5,650 nt of DNA from Chloroflexota bacterium (GTDB lineage: Bacteria; Chloroflexota; Limnocylindria; Limnocylindrales; CSP1-4). The stretch lies in NCBI GenBank assembly GCA_021789355.1, contig JAJYJR010000415.1, positions 1-5,650 of the forward strand, written 5' to 3'. The notes under the pieces were generated by a model. The model was not told the origin of the DNA. It did no database searches and saw nothing but the letters and a program-made list of their open reading frames with translations. Shown here piece after piece: positions 5,571 through 5,650 of this stretch. A program made the translations under genes and the position numbers. How positions within the stretch are numbered: position 1 is the first letter of the stretch; the number at the start of each line of letters is the position of its first letter.

Positions 5571-5650
5571 GTGGACTCCCTTCGCTGGTACGACCCAGAT
5601 CAGGTTCCGAGGGTCTGCGGCACGTGCCGCACTCTCAGCACCGGCGTGGT
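5571..5650 (-). promoter_or_regulatory. TPP riboswitch (thi box), 5' part cut by the window edge
   Basis: On the minus strand the conserved aptamer core is unmistakable: GTGCTGAGAG, then GACCCTCGGAACCTGATCTG, then GGGTCGTACCAGCGAAGGGAG. These are the CUGAGA element that recognises the pyrimidine ring, the ACCUGAUCUGG segment, and the ACCAGCG-AGGGA pyrophosphate-binding region of THI elements. The optional hairpin between CUGAGA and ACCC is a perfect 16-nt palindrome (5616-5631). The 5' strands of P1-P3 and the promoter lie beyond position 5650. TPP binding should reduce expression of thiN-ykoEDC and, if co-transcribed, of the peroxiredoxin and PIG-L genes. Confidence 0.96.

Overview
The window is very GC-rich and is dominated by one leftward (minus-strand) gene cluster that reads like a thiamine acquisition operon. 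It begins at the right edge with the 3' part of a TPP riboswitch (5571-5650) and a strong hairpin just after it (5538-5565). It then runs through thiamine pyrophosphokinase (thiN, 4745-5449), the thiamine S component YkoE (4138-4740), a fused double ATPase YkoD (2330-4042), the T component YkoC (1545-2333), a PrxQ/Bcp-type peroxiredoxin (1013-1522) and a PIG-L family deacetylase (264-1016). Spacings are those of a single transcript: 4 bp between thiN and ykoE, a GTGA start/stop overlap between ykoD and ykoC, 22 bp between ykoC and the peroxiredoxin gene, and a second GTGA overlap into the PIG-L gene. The only loose junction is ykoE-ykoD (95 bp with the start chosen here), and it contains inverted repeats.

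How the parts fit together: YkoE binds thiamine or a precursor in the membrane, YkoC couples it to the YkoD ATPase, and ThiN diphosphorylates imported thiamine to TPP. TPP then feeds back on the riboswitch to shut the transcript off. No YkoF homologue lies in the window. The two distal genes have no known role in thiamine metabolism but appear to share the transcript. The peroxiredoxin removes peroxides. The PIG-L enzyme belongs to a zinc hydrolase family that includes de-N-acetylases of low-molecular-weight thiol pathways.

At the left edge, positions 1-240 hold the C-terminal end of an unidentified plus-strand gene that converges on the operon. A GC-rich hairpin (237-261) fills the gap between the two converging stop codons and overlaps the plus-strand stop.

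Organism: high GC, GTG starts, a fused YkoD-type ATPase and a thiN-ykoEDC order under a TPP riboswitch suggest a high-GC bacterium. Chloroflexota (Thermomicrobia-like) or an actinobacterium are the likeliest guesses. This is inference from gene content and base composition only. There are no mobile elements, CRISPR arrays, tRNAs or rRNAs, and no gene-free stretch longer than about 200 bases.
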